NCBI GenBank assembly: GCA_027924585.1
Contig: BSBM01000712.1
Location: forward strand, 5,110,501-5,174,500
DNA from: Larix kaempferi
Taxonomy: Eukaryota; Streptophyta; Pinopsida; Pinales; Pinaceae
Length of the DNA: 64,000 nucleotides
Reading direction: 5' to 3'
This document shows positions 10,961-22,608 of the stretch, one piece after another. The notes beneath the pieces were generated by a model. The model was not told the DNA's origin. It saw nothing but the letters and a program-made list of their open reading frames with translations, and searched no databases. The translations under genes were made by a program, and so were the position numbers. Each line of letters opens with the position of its first letter. Position 1 is the first letter of the stretch.

Positions 10961-11077
10961 TCCTTATGTGATGAATTGTGCTATCAGAAGCCTCTGTTCC
11001 GATCTGTGGCTCATACTGTTTTATGAGCTTCTGCAGCTCTACTATGGCATTTTCACTTTTTATAACTTCATGCAGCT

Positions 11078-13114
11078 TCATAAGAACTGCACAACGGAGG
11101 TGTTGATATCCGTCGCAGTGCTTGTTTTGTCATAGGCCACTGGCATGTCTTCAACATGTGGTGCTTGACTGCGCAATAGGATCCTCTGTGTTTCTGTTGC
11201 TGGCTCTCTGAAGCTATCCCGCGCGTCGATAAAGAATTCCTTGTTCTTTTGTAGGTCGAGAGCAGGTATTTTTCCCAGAGATTTCCTTGTCCATACTGTC
11301 TCAAGAGGAGACTGCTTTGTGTGGGCCTCCCCTGATGTGGAAGCTTCTTCTCCCCTATCGTGGCCTATCTGAGTGTCACTGCGCGTGACCACATTGATGC
11401 TCAGGTCTGCTTTCCTTTTCTCTATTGTGATCCACTGGACGTTTGTGTTCGGTGCATCCGTCTGTCTTCTTTTCTGCATTTCCAATTCTAGCACTGGGCA
11501 ATCTTCAATAACATGGTCAAATGATTTACAATAATTACATGTAGTGCAGAGGTTAACACAATCTCTGGATACGTGAACTAGCTGGCCACAATTATAACAA
11601 ATGACCTGTCCGTGGCCTCTTCCCTGCGTCAGGCCAGCATTTCTTCCTCTGCCACGGTATCCACCACCACGACCTCTATATCCTCCTTGGTCATATTGTG
11701 CATTCTCTTGTTTCGGCTGGGTATATTCTTGTACGCGGTACAAGCCAGCGCCTCTCATTGAGTCCATATCCTGTTTTCTTTCATTCATTAATTCATATGC
11801 GCAGCAGTTGGATTCATCATGTCCAACTGACTTATAGAAATTGCAGTATAAATTTTTAGGTGTTTTCACTTATTTTTGTATAAGATAGCAGTCTTCAGGT
11901 CTGTGTCCAGTGGTTCTACAAATTTCACACCATGGGGCCTGATTCTGATTCAATGGGTTGGGTACGCCACTGTTAAGATAGTCGCGGAATAATGGGAAAT
12001 GCTCTCGGTCATGGCCTTCTCCTTTACAACTTGTACACCAGACCTCATGTCTAGGTTCGTACCTTTTTTCTTTTCCATTCTTCATGCTTTGCAACTCTAG
12101 TGTTAGGGTGGTCAGCTGGTTCTGGATCTGAGACATCCCAGAACTAGTCTCACCAATCGGCGAAGCCTCTAGCTTCATTGCAATCTCCAAGGCCTCTGCC
12201 TGGGACGTGACCCTCTGCTGCATCAATGGTAACCTAATATGGGGCAACAATGCAGAAATGAACCATTCCTTGTAATGTTCCGGAGCTATAACAAATCTCA
12301 CTTGGCCTAATAGGGTCTTGAACTTCTGATCAAACTCCCAAACCGTTTCAGTCGGTTTCTGCTTTATTTCTTTCAACTCAGTTATACACTGAGACTCAGA
12401 TTTAGGTTTCTTAAACTCATCCATGAGCGCAACTTTAATTTCTGCGAGGGTTCTCGTCTGTATGGTAGAGTATTTCATGAACCAATGTAACGCTTTGTCC
12501 CTGAAAGTGGTGATGAGTTGTGATCTCTTCACTGCTTCATCATGGATTTGTCTTACACTCCATATGGCTTCACAAAGAAACCAATGCTGATCAGGGTCTT
12601 CTAGGCCAGTTCCTCTGAATATCAGTAGCTTCATATTTGTATGTGCCATTGTGCTACTAGGTGGTGGAGCGCTCAAATTAGTGCGCGGCTGCTGTGAAGG
12701 GCTTTGTGCAGTGAATACAATATGGCTTACCGAGATAGACGAACTGGGCTGAGTATTCTGCAGAATGGGCTGAGTATTTTAAGGGGCGGGCTAAGTATTC
12801 TGCGGGGCGGGCTGAGTATTATGCAAGGCGGGCTGCATATTCTGCGGGGTGGGCTGCGTATTCTACGGGGCGGGCTGAGTATTCTGAGGGGCGGGCTACG
12901 TAGCGGGTGGTTTTTGAGATAAAGGTGGTCAGGTCTCTACAGCCGGTGTGTTCTCAGGGGTAAATGGTGGTACGGCTTCGTTGTCAATGTTACACGGGAT
13001 CTCATAATTAATATGGAGTCCAGGGCCTCCAAGATTATTATTAAATTTATATCTCTTACCACTTCTAAGATTATGTGTTTCTTCATCCGAATCACTAAAT
13101 ATACTGTTTACCAT
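11078..13114 (-). pseudogene. gypsy gag with five zinc knuckles
   Basis: A single minus-strand frame starting ATG at 13114 (MVNSIFSDSDEETHNLRSGK). It has a proline-glutamine repeat at 12700-12920, a capsid region at 12650-12130 (LHWFMKYSTIQTRTLAEIK, ETVWEFDQKFKTLLGQVRF) and a nucleocapsid. Zinc knuckles in order: CTSCKGEGHDREHF (last Cys lost), CEICRTTGHRPEDC, CNFYKSVGHDESNC (second Cys lost), CYNCGQLVHVSRDC and CNYCKSFDHVIEDC. A glycine-arginine segment (GGYRGRGGGYRGRGR) separates the third and fourth. Stops include TGA after PAVET (about 12930), several within the repeat, and TAA at about 11870. The C-terminal 150 residues are hydrophilic and unrecognised. Confidence 0.88.
12730..12912 (-). 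repeat. 21-bp repeat coding APQNTQP in gag
   Basis: About eight copies of a 21-bp unit. Read in the gag frame on the minus strand, the unit encodes Ala-Pro-Gln-Asn-Thr-Gln-Pro with small changes, giving a flexible Pro/Gln-rich stretch near the gag N-terminus. At least four units carry stops, mostly TAG at the Gln positions, so the repeat shows both amplification before and decay after insertion. Confidence 0.85.
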
Positions 13115-13134
13115 GACAAACTTTAAGAATATTA

Positions 13135-13560
13135 CTGCATTCTTAAAACACCTTTGTCATCTAACAGCATCTTAATGTAGAGGCTGAGATTGTTCAGGAA
13201 CTTACCTTGAAATCCTTTGAAAATGTATGCTTCTGCTTGGCTGTAGGATTTGAGTGTGTCTATAGAAAATTCTGTTACAAATCCTTCTAGCATATGATCG
13301 AACCAAAAATCAACTGTGCGTGCCAATGGGTTGTCTATTGCTTTGAGTTGCGCTGTGAGCTCGGGAGTCCACTCTGTAGGAACTCCTCCTTGAAAATAGG
13401 TTTTCTTCTCTGCGAGCCGCGAGATCCAGGAGTGCAGCTTATTGGGAAATGATGCCCAGAAAATCTCGTGAATATCATTGAACAGACATCTATCTGACCA
13501 CTGTGTGTCACTTAGACGCGGATGTCTATTCTCTTGTCTTTTAAATTTTCTTATAGTCTT
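13135..13560 (-). pseudogene. leader ORF upstream of gag, unknown function
   Basis: An open minus-strand frame of about 140 codons between the primer site and gag, in a different frame from gag. Recognisable segments: WASFPNKLHSWISRLAEKK, GGVPTEWTPELTAQL, ARTVDFWFDHMLEGFVTEF, SYSQAEAYIFKGFQGKF and KMLLDDKGVLRMQ, then a stop at 13132-13134, 18 bp before the gag ATG. Its openness and non-random composition in an otherwise stop-ridden element argue for a real coding region. Its upstream part near 13560 shifts frame. I do not know its function. Confidence 0.6.
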
Positions 13561-13665
13561 ATCCCACCAAGCTTGGATTTCTGTCTTTTTAGGATTTCAG
13601 TTGTTAGAGCCTTCCAGGAACTGGTATTCTTCGTCACACGTCACGATTGCAACTCACCACAGATT

Positions 13666-13685
13666 CTAGCGCGGCAATGGAACCA
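13666..13685 (-). promoter_or_regulatory. gypsy primer binding site, Asp-tRNA-like, decayed
   Basis: The minus strand reads TGGTTCCATTGCCGCG two bases inside the LTR end. This matches the common plant gypsy primer site TGGCGCCGTTGCCGGGG at most positions (compare the intact one at 53778). The differences are C/T or G/A type plus a few others, consistent with age. Confidence 0.65.
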
Positions 13686-13687
13686 TT

Positions 13688-15321
13688 TGTTGGCTATAAC
13701 TGACCCAGAGGTTTTCTATAAGACCCAGGTTCTTTGCGGTTTCCCTTTGACCAACAAAACCCCTTCGCACCGACCCTTTCGGCAACAACCTGCAAGCAGG
13801 TTGAGGTCTCACCCGAGGTGTATCTATGGGGTATTGCGGAATCAGATTTCCATAGTAAGTGATGAGCTACTTGGATGGACGTACTGCGCAGCACAACAAA
13901 AGGTATGTGCTGCGAGGTGAGACTGCGCAGCGATGGGCAACGCTGCAGTCCGCACTACTATGTTCTTCTACCTTGGGACTTCTACTGAAGCTGCAAACAA
14001 TCCAACTTTATTCTATACTTGGATTATCTTCAAATTGCTCAAGGTACTGAAATGAATATCACTCATCCATTCATTCAAACGCTTAATTGTCTATCCCTCT
14101 AACATTCATTCATTAACTCAAGATGTCATGATCTAAATATAGCCGATTGCTCTAATCCACTGTTATACATTCCTTTACTGCGTATAAGAAAGTACTTAAC
14201 TAAATGAATGATTCCCTGCCTTCATACACAAGAATAAATGTTCATCATTCAACTATTCATGTGAAACTTAACATATCATTTCCATACTTTCCTAATGGCA
14301 AATGCATATAAACGCTCTCTCATAATAGTATGCAAGGAACATCTAGACATTCATTGACAGAAAACACAAGTAAGCATTCATTTATAAGCACAATCACACG
14401 ACACGAGATTTAACGTGGTTCATTTCCCCGAGTGGGAAGCTACGTCCACAAAAACAGTTGGTAATATATTTCTTTAAAAAGGGATGGGGACAACCGTTCT
14501 TAGTCTGCGCACTTAGCTGCAGACTCTCCTTCCTCTCAGATAGGTCTCTGTGCACACAGCTGCAAAGCCTTTACAATATCCTTAGCTCAGAGAGATTTTG
14601 CAATACAAAAGGTTAACACTCTACTCATTGTAGCCAAAAAACAACAACTTAGAACCCCATCCCATCCAAAAATTGTCTTCTTCAATAGTTCATGCCCGAA
14701 GGTCATGTCTTTACAAAGTCGAATACCTAAACCCAAAAACCCTTAGGTTTTACAAAACTGCGTCGGTCTCCCTAAACCGGCTTGCTGGCATCTGGTAGCG
14801 TCTACTTCATCGTGGCGGTTTTCCATGTCTTCAATCTGTCGCTATCGGTCTTCCTGTCATGCGCGTGCCAACAGGCTGCTTCCGTCGAACCGTTTCTCTC
14901 TAACGGTTTCGCCCACCAGGCGTGCCAAGATGTCGCTTTCCTCAACAAACTCATGCATTGGCCGCCTTCCTGATTTGCTCGTGCCCGCCGCTCGGCACTT
15001 CTGGATCATCTTTCCAAAATTAGACCATTACCGATCCATCCGATACCTGCACCTGATCCATGTCCAGCACTCTGCTTTGTTGGCTCCACGTGTCTTGACT
15101 GCTTCGCAGCACTGCTTCCTCGCAGCACTAGTCTTCACGATGCTTCCAAAATTCAGATGCTGTGCCCAGCTTCGCAGCCTGATCAAAACTTGTATGCTGC
15201 GCACATCTTTGCAGCATGTTCAATACTTAGACAAAATTATATTTCTGAGCTGCGCTCAGCTCAGCTTTTCCTGTTTATCAAAAAGGTGTTACCAAAACTT
15301 TGTCTCAACCTAGGCCCAACA
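13688..15321 (-). mobile_element. gypsy 5' LTR, 1634 bp
   Basis: Plus-strand ends are TGTTGG at 13688 and CCAACA at 15321, a perfect 6-bp terminal inverted repeat. The inner end is two bases from the primer site. On the minus strand it has a TATA-like TTATAAATG at about 14386 and the block GAACCACGTTAAATCTCGTG (about 14405-14424), which recurs in many plant LTRs. CTGCG/CGCAG words are dense. The bases outside the outer end, TTGAT (15322-15326), would be the target duplication; the partner is outside the window. Confidence 0.8.
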
Positions 15322-16140
15322 TTGATAGAGCATATGCATGATGAATTTCATATATCTGTAAGTAAAGTATATGCATTTCATGTGATTGATTGACTGGAAT
15401 GCATTTCATGAAGAAAGAGTACACACTTGATGCACTTCATGAGATTGAATGGTGTACTTGATGCACTTCATGAAATTGATTGATACACCTAATGCATTCC
15501 ATATGATTGAAATTGATTAGAATAAGATTCAAGTAGATGCATTTCAAGTATTTTGTTGAAGAAGTATCTGTATCTCATGTACCTTGTATTTACTAATGTA
15601 TTTCGTGTGATTTATTTCATGTATCATGTATCTTGAAGATTATTTTATGTATCTAAAAGAACAGTATATATATATATATATATCTTTTCTACTAACCGTG
15701 TGTTTGTTGGAACGTGAAAAGTATCTTTGTAGAAGAATATATTTATATCGTGTATCAAATATTTTTATATACCTAATGTTAATCATATGAGTTATTGAAA
15801 TATAATTTTCAGGTGGATGTATCTTTGTTGAAGGTTTGAAGGCCTTGTAAAGAGGTTTGGATACCTTGTCATGGGCATTGAAGATTGACCCTTGCTTCCT
15901 TGAGTCCACTCTGCTAGTCCCGGTTCTCCCATGGGTTGTGGAGATGGAGAGCAAAGTAGGTGGTAGAGGGAAGTATTATGGTTAGAAAGATGTTATCTTT
16001 ATGAGGCATGTATGGGCATGTCTATCAGAGTTTGAAAGATGTTATCTTTCTGAGGCGTGTATGGGCATGTTTGTTATCCTTTTGTAAATGCATGTATGTA
16101 ATATGCATCGGGGACGATGCATGGTTTAATGGGAGGGGGA
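15322..16140 (+). other. 3' internal end of gypsy element with TGCATTTCATG motifs
   Basis: Non-coding. 15330-15560 has many irregular copies of a motif like TGCATTTCATGWGATTGA. 15662-15682 is a TA microsatellite. The last part, ATGCATCGGGGACGATGCAT then GGGAGGGGGATG, is the typical 3' end and polypurine tract of a plus-strand gypsy element. CATCGGGGACGATG is itself a near-palindrome. The rest of this element is probably left of the window, split by the minus-strand gypsy insertion. Confidence 0.6.
16128..16140 (+). promoter_or_regulatory. polypurine tract
   Basis: GGGAGGGGGATG directly precedes an LTR start TGTAATACCC at 16141. This is the expected site of plus-strand DNA priming in a gypsy element and marks the following LTR as the 3' copy. 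Confidence 0.8.
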
Positions 16141-18218
16141 TGTAATACCCTCTGGTTTATCCCTTGGACATATTGTTGTTGTTTTTAGGTTGGACATAGT
16201 GGCACAAGGTTCCTAGACTATGGTTTGCACATTATTATTATTTTTATTATCGTGAAATTATAAAATAATTAAAAAAATAAAAACAACCAAACGACCGATG
16301 CCACGAAAGAGAGTATGAGGAGCCATGATGTTACGATCAAGGGGTTGTGGAAAGTGTTTACCTATGTGTGTTGAGCCTATGTTGATGTTGTACACCCTTC
16401 TTATGTTTTTGATGGACAGTCTTGGTTATGCACCTTGATGTGTTATGTCACTCCTTGGTTTTATCTACCCTGAAATTAATTTTGTATTTGAGGATTGGAG
16501 TCCCTCTCTCGCCTAGTGCGCCCTCATGAGTTGGATTAGTGTGTCTCTTGGTGTAGCCACCTAATTTGTAACTCCAATTTACTATTCTTGGAATGTAACT
16601 CTCATGCTTGTGTCCCTCTCTCTCCCAATTCAAATTGGTCATGAAGGAATTTGATTTGCTTGTGTTGGCTAGTCACACTTGTGTGTTGGTTCATGATTTT
16701 TCTCTTGTGCTTGTGTTTGGCACTTGTGGTTCGATTTTGCTGCTCTTGGTATGAGATAATTGTTGTTCATTGCGCCCTTGTGGATCCTATTCCCAAGATA
16801 AGTTACTCTGTAGCCACTAGTGTATGTCCTATAATTTCCTATGGAGATACTGTATTGGCAGCAGGGGTGAGGTCCACTGCCATTGGATTTGAGGTTCGAA
16901 AGAGTTGTGTATTTCCTCTGGAGATATTGGTTTGGAAACAGGGGTGAGGTACACTGCCATTGGATTTTATTTTTTCCTAGAGCCTCTCGAATTTCCCTGG
17001 ATTGGAAGTGCTACTTTCCATTGGGTTGCGGTTGGACTATTGTCCTGGAGCCACTAGAATTGCCCTGGAGTGGAAGTAGAAGCCACACTTTCCATTGGGT
17101 TTTGCTCGGACTAATTTCTTGAGATAATTTATGTTTGAGTGCGCTCTTTCTTGTGGAATCTTGGTTCTGGCTCGAGGGTGACCATTTCAAAGTGATTTTT
17201 GGCTTGCATTGTGTCTACGGATGGGTGGAATGTGGCATGGTTGAATCCGATTGCGTATTTGGAAAAGATAAGTGATTTATATCATGTTTATTTAATATAT
17301 TTGGATCTGATATGATTTATTTATTGATGCACATTAAATGTTTGATGAAATGTATGAGTTTTTTGTGGAAGAAATTCCTCATGGAATTCAATCTATTTAT
17401 GCAAGTAAATTTTGTGAAGGAATTGGAAACTAGTTTTTGGGAATTTTGCACAAATTGTTTGAGGAAATGATTCTTTGGAAACTATTCTACATAACTGATA
17501 TTTATTCCCATGTTCATTATATAATGTGTATTTTGATGGTACAATATCCTTTAAATGGTTTAAGACACTTATGTTTGATGCTTCTACCTTTTATTCGAAA
17601 ACTATTTCTTCGATTGGATTGTTTTTCATAGTTTGGAGACTTGGCACATGAAGTGTTTGTAAAAATGCCTAAGTGTTATTTTTATTCTTATTTCTTATAA
17701 ATACACTTTAAATTTTTGTTTGAAAGTGAGGGTAAATCTTCTTTATAATGTTTGGGAAATGTTTACCGAAATTCTAGATCAATTTCCAATTTCTAGCTCC
17801 TTCAATGGAATTGTTTTGAGTAGATTTGTGACTTTGCATATGAAGTGTTTGAGGAAATGTTAAAATGAGATATACCTCTATTATGAATGATAAAACATTT
17901 TATTTAGATTTGGAATGTAATTTGAGTGATTCTATGAGCTGTGGATTTAATTATTCTAGCGATTCCTAGAACTATTAGTCAATTTGGATGAGTAGAATTA
18001 GCTAGTTTTGTGAATTATTTAATGGAATGTATATGGGAGAAAATATACTTACATATGACTATAGGTGACCCCTAATATTATTTCAATGAGCTACATTAGT
18101 CCTATATTTCTCTTTATTTGTAATTTGAAAAGTTAAATTGGAAACTAGGTACATTCGGTGAAAATTGATAACTAGTTGTGGATTGAAATCCATGTTTTCG
18201 TAAAAACGGAATGTTACA
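16141..18218 (+). mobile_element. gypsy 3' LTR, about 2.08 kb
   Basis: Begins TGTAATACCC after a polypurine tract and ends GGAATGTTACA at 18218, giving a TGTAA/TTACA terminal inverted repeat. The TGTAATACCC start is common in plant gypsy LTRs. Contains a partial internal duplication around 16860-17110 (GTGAGGTMCACTGCCATTGG twice; CCCTGGAKTGGAAGT twice). No ORF of interest. The sequence after it, GCCAT, may be the target duplication. Confidence 0.8.
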
Positions 18219-20036
18219 GCCATGTGCTCTGTTTCTAACATGTTATTGTGTTGTAGGTGGATAATTATAAAGTGTGATACTATACTTATGGATACATTGC
18301 ATTTTTTCAGTTATTTAGACTCAATTCCTTGTTGTGAATGTTAACTAGTTTCATTGAAATTGATGGAAAAGATCACCTTATGTGCAATTGGAATGATCTT
18401 CAAATAAACCTTTAATTGGATGTAGGTGCACACTTAAATATGTGTTTAATGGTTGTAGTATTTCTTTTGGTTTTAATGGCATGGTTACAAGTTGATTTTA
18501 TGCAAGACTAGCTGCTTATATTGGAAAACTAGTTAACTAGTCTTGTGGACTATCATTCGTAATTACCATGATTAATATTTGTAATTTTTGTAATTGGGCC
18601 TTATTTACATGTAATTACATGTTATTAATCCATTGGTATTGATAATATATGTCTATTTTTTAAACAATTGGATTTGTGATAACTGTCGTTAAGTGTCGTA
18701 ATTAACACCTTAATTACTAGTTAATTGTGATTAAGAGTAATTAGCCTTTAGAAGTGGTTATAATCTCGTATATGGCTTGGATTGAAGGTTTGATGATATT
18801 ATATGATGTTAAGAAACATTCCCAACCCTTATATCATATGTTTGATGAGTTAAAGAATTTAAATTAAATCATTGTAAATTATTATATTTTGTGTCGCAAT
18901 TAATTTTGGAAAAATAGAAATTAAATGTTTATGGTTTATTCGTTGCACTAAAAATAAGGTAATTAGCCTCAAAGAGCTAATGATATGTCGTTAATACCCT
19001 TTGATATCCCCAGGTTTCATTACAATTAAATTCATACATGTAACTCGCAGTTCGTCCAAAGGATACATGAATCTCCTGGAATCACCACAAAATCACTCTA
19101 GGAGGTCGTCAAGGAATAGTACAAATTATCTCAAAATGTGGTATCCACCCACTATTTATATTCATTTGACATGAATTTCCAATATACCACTACCCTCGCG
19201 ACAAACTATAGATATATTTCATAAACCGTTCACACCACCGTGATCAGTGCCTCGAGATCTTCAGCATGGAACTGATCATTCCCTCTTTTGAAAATTTTCA
19301 GTTGGGCCCTCTTTTACATAGGCACCCCATACGTGTGGCATGTTGTGGTTTTATATTTATGCATTTTCAATACCTTGGTCACATTCTTTACTACACTTGG
19401 GTATATGCACAGTATGTGCAGGATCATGACCAGGGTATTTTTTAAGGATTTTAATAGTATACTTGAGTGTGGTATTCCAAGCAATTTTTTTATTGAAGAA
19501 AACATATAGATAGATAGATAGGTGAATATTAAATAGTAAACATGCAATTTACTACTGAAAATTGTAAATTTTGGCGAATATTATAATAATAAAAACATAT
19601 TTTTATGTAAATCTAGGTGATATTAAAGACTAAAAATGACCAAATAGCGAATTTATTTTTTGAAAAGAAACCCAAAAAATAGTCAATTGGTGAACTTTCG
19701 CCCCTAAAAATTACCCTGATCATGATCGAGACATGCAAGAGGATCTTGTTTTTGCATTATAAGAACAAGCCTCCATCCTTCAGTAATGGTGGTAGGATTC
19801 TATCACATCACGAAACTATCATATTGGTAATGTTTTCCCTCTATTGACAATGCAATTACTAGTATTCTCACTGATAACCATAGGACCCCAAGTTCTAGTC
19901 TTGATGTTCCATCAATGTCATCATTGTGAATAGCATGTTTCCCCATGGGTGTGCACACCATTGCAATTCATATCATAAATTGACACCCATGATGTTGAAC
20001 CCCCGCAAGTCCGAGGAATCTGATACAGCTTGAAAA
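18219..20036. other. unassigned AT-rich stretch
   Basis: About 1.8 kb with no reading frame, LTR boundary or protein motif that I recognise on either strand. It contains a short TAGA run at 19507-19521. It is the left flank of the complete copia element. Confidence 0.5.
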
Positions 20037-20041
20037 GATTA

Positions 20042-20499
20042 TGTTAGGATATTTAGACACTTAAGAGTTAGTTAAGATCAACTTGTGTAATATATCCGTT
20101 AGGAAAAGTGTGTTTCTTTAGTATGCATTAGTATGCATTTGTAAATACTTAATTCGACGGTCATGATATGTTCCCGACATAGAGTGATCCGACGGCTCAA
20201 CTTCTCTTAGATCATACCTAACCTTGATCTGTGGCTTAACACCCGATTGGTCCATGATCTCTATTTAAAGAGCATGGAGGGTTATTGTTTAGTTGATCGA
20301 TTATGAGAAGCTCATTTGTAACTTTCTTTCTTTGCATAATAAATTGTCCCGTAGAAGCTATTTGGCCGGGGTCGTGGAGTGTTTCCCTCACGAGGGCTTA
20401 AACCACGTCAAAACATTGGTGTATCGATCTGTGATATGTTTGTGTGAATTGGTTTCTCTAAGTGTTCGGTCTTTTGGGAGTACCCTGTGTACCCGAACA
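20042..20499 (+). repeat. copia 5' LTR, 458 bp
   Basis: Starts TGTTAGGATATTTAGACAC and ends TACCCGAACA. Contains a TATTTAA box at about 20272 followed by a transcript-start region. It is 10 bp longer than the 3' LTR because the word TAGTATGCAT is present twice (about 20121-20140). Confidence 0.97.
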
Positions 20500-20511
20500 T
20501 GGTATCAAAGC
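20500..20511 (+). promoter_or_regulatory. primer binding site, initiator Met tRNA
   Basis: TGGTATCAAAGC directly abuts the LTR end. It differs by one base (A for G) from the canonical TGGTATCAGAGC complementary to initiator methionine tRNA. Confidence 0.92.
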
Positions 20512-21646
20512 TTTTATGAAGAGTCGTTTCCGGTTATGATCTAGATCTTGAACTGTTGTTTCCGAAACTCGAAAGGGTTTCTAGTTTTGGTATTTTTGTG
20601 CATTTTTGGGCTGTGGGAGGTGTTCCATTGCATCCGGAGTGTCGTTTCCATTAGGAAATAGTTTTCGTTTGATCGAAAACGGTTCCCGGTTGCTCCAGAA
20701 ACACGTATTTCATGAGATTTGAAGGTATAATGTTACAGTGACGCATTTTTTTTATTTTATGTTTTAAAAGAAGAAAAAATGTCATATTTCATCATTTTTT
20801 ACTGTTAGATTTTTTTTTGGTTTCGGATTGTTGCTTTCCCTGTCTTCCTATGCTCTTTGTCGTGCACCTTGAACGATCTCGGCAAATCAGAAACAGAAAG
20901 GGAAAGGGTTTTTCTCGGTTGCGTATGCTCTTTGCCGTGCACCTTGTGCGATCTCGGCAAATCAGAAACAGAGAGAAAACGTGGACTTTTCGGGAAAGCT
21001 AACGAGGTCTAACCCCACAAGTGTGGAAAAAAAAAAATTGTTTCAGTTTGTGGTCTGATTTGTAGGAGAAAAAAGGCAAACACGGAAACCGAGCAAGAAG
21101 AGTAAAAAAAAAAACCCTTCCTCATTCCCATATTTTACATACATTTTTAATCTAGCTCACTTGGTCCAAAGTTGTTTTATTCATTAATAGGTCTTGAGTT
21201 CAAGTCTTAGAAAGTTACTTTTAAAAGAAAAAGTGCCTACAATTTCTATTTTCAAGTTACTTTATTGTAAAAGTGCATCTCACTTACATAATAAAAAATA
21301 AAAATAAAAAGTGAGTCACTTAAGTTCTTTTTTATTGTTGCACTATTTAAAATCATTGTAAAAGTGAAATCACTTATTTTATAAAAGTGATTCACTTAAA
21401 GCAACTTTCTTGTAAAGTGATTGTAAAAGGTTCATCTTGGGAAGAGGGGGGTCCCTTTTTTTTTAGCTGATCATTCTCTATGTGCCACGTCACTATTGGA
21501 GACATCTTCAACAGTTTCTTTGTTCAAGCATAACTTCATCATCCAAAGTCAGTTTTCAGTGTCGTTTTTTTTTAAACTGTCTATTTTTTCGAGCTATTCG
21601 CATCCAAGCTATTGGTTTCTGCTTTTACAGCCATTAATTTACAAAT
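20512..21646 (+). other. copia leader, untranslated
   Basis: About 1.1 kb between primer site and gag start. Contains a tandem duplication of about 78 bp (TATGCTCTTTGYCGTGCACC then CGATCTCGGCAAATCAG) at about 20848-20975, and a run rich in AAAGTGA words at 21220-21430. No ORF of note. Confidence 0.75.
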
Positions 21647-22608
21647 ATGGTCGTCTCTTGTGATATTCTACTTAACAGTTCCAACTATTTCTCATGGAAA
21701 TCTCGTATGGAGGATGTTCTACGAAGTAGGGGACTTTTCATAATTACATCAGGGAACGAAACAGAACCCACTGATGATGATAAGAAAATCAAATGAGAAA
21801 ATATATGTGATGAAGCTCATGGATTGATTGGGATGTCAATCTCTACTGATTTGCGATTCCACATATCTGGAAGTGATGAACCTGATGCTGCTTGGGACAA
21901 GTTGGAATTCGTGTTTGGTAAACACAATGAAATTCGAGGTCATCAACTCGAAAATGAGTTGATTTCTTTAAATCCAAGTGATTTTTCATGCATTCAAGAT
22001 TATTTATCTAAGTACAAAACTCTTAAACTCTTATGTGCAAAATGTAAGATTAAGAGGGAAGACAAACAATGCATTTATCATATTTTTTCCAAACTTGGAC
22101 CTACATATTCTGTTTTTTGTATCTACATTTTACTCCATGAAAGAATCCTTGAATGCAGCTAGCTATCAAGAGCCTAGTCTTGAATCCTTTTGTGATTCCT
22201 TGATTAGAGAGCAAGATAAGCTCATCCATCTTGAAATAATTAACAATGTAGATACATCTGGGGAAGCCTTATTGTCCCAACAGAAAGAAAAGTCCAAACC
22301 TCCCAAGAAACAAAATTTTCGCAATAATAAGTCAAACAAGGATCCCAAACCCTCTCAGTTAGGTCCTTCTTTAAAAAATGACAAAGGATCCAAGCCAAAA
22401 GGCAAGAAGACTGAGCGTCATTGCAACTATTGTGGGAAAGATAATCATGATGAATCTAAGTGTTTCAAGAAGATGGCAGCAATGAAGAAGCACCAAATCA
22501 ACCTAGATTCGCATTCAGAATATACCTCTCATGGACATGCACTTTATGCTTCTGATTATTCTTATAATGCATCTTCTTCTTCTACTTCAAATGAATGGCT
22601 CATTTCAT
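21647..22608 (+). pseudogene. copia gag with zinc knuckle
   Basis: ATG at 21647 begins MVVSCDILLNSSNYFSWKSR, the usual copia gag start. An in-frame TGA at 21794 probably replaces Trp. A one-base insertion in a T run near 22115 shifts the frame. The capsid body includes AWDKLEFVFG and FSCIQDYLSKYKTLK. After a lysine-rich stretch the zinc knuckle CNYCGKDNHDESKC is intact (about 22423-22464). A second, 5-bp insertion (TCATT) near 22605 returns to the starting frame. The two indels sum to six, which supports a single original gag-pol ORF. Confidence 0.93.

Larger units (their letters stand above)
6249..15321 (-). mobile_element. large Ty3/gypsy element, interrupted
   Basis: Minus-strand gypsy element with its 5' LTR at the right (13688-15321). 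In transcription order it has a Asp-tRNA-like primer site, leader ORF, gag, protease, an additional gag-like domain, RT, RNase H and integrase ending at 6846. The 3' LTR is absent. The sequence stops at 6249 against the copia LTR, consistent with the copia element having inserted near its 3' end and carried the rest off to the left. Most inactivating changes are in-frame TAG codons rather than indels, so the original frames can be followed easily. Confidence 0.8.

Noticed and set aside
12704-12922. Plus-strand ORF with repeated GLSILRG
   Set aside because: It is the antisense of the APQNTQP repeat in the minus-strand gag frame, which is supported by flanking gag motifs.
15640-15954. Minus-strand ORF of 104 residues
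   Set aside because: Runs through a TA microsatellite and has no motif; it lies in the 3' untranslated end of a gypsy element.
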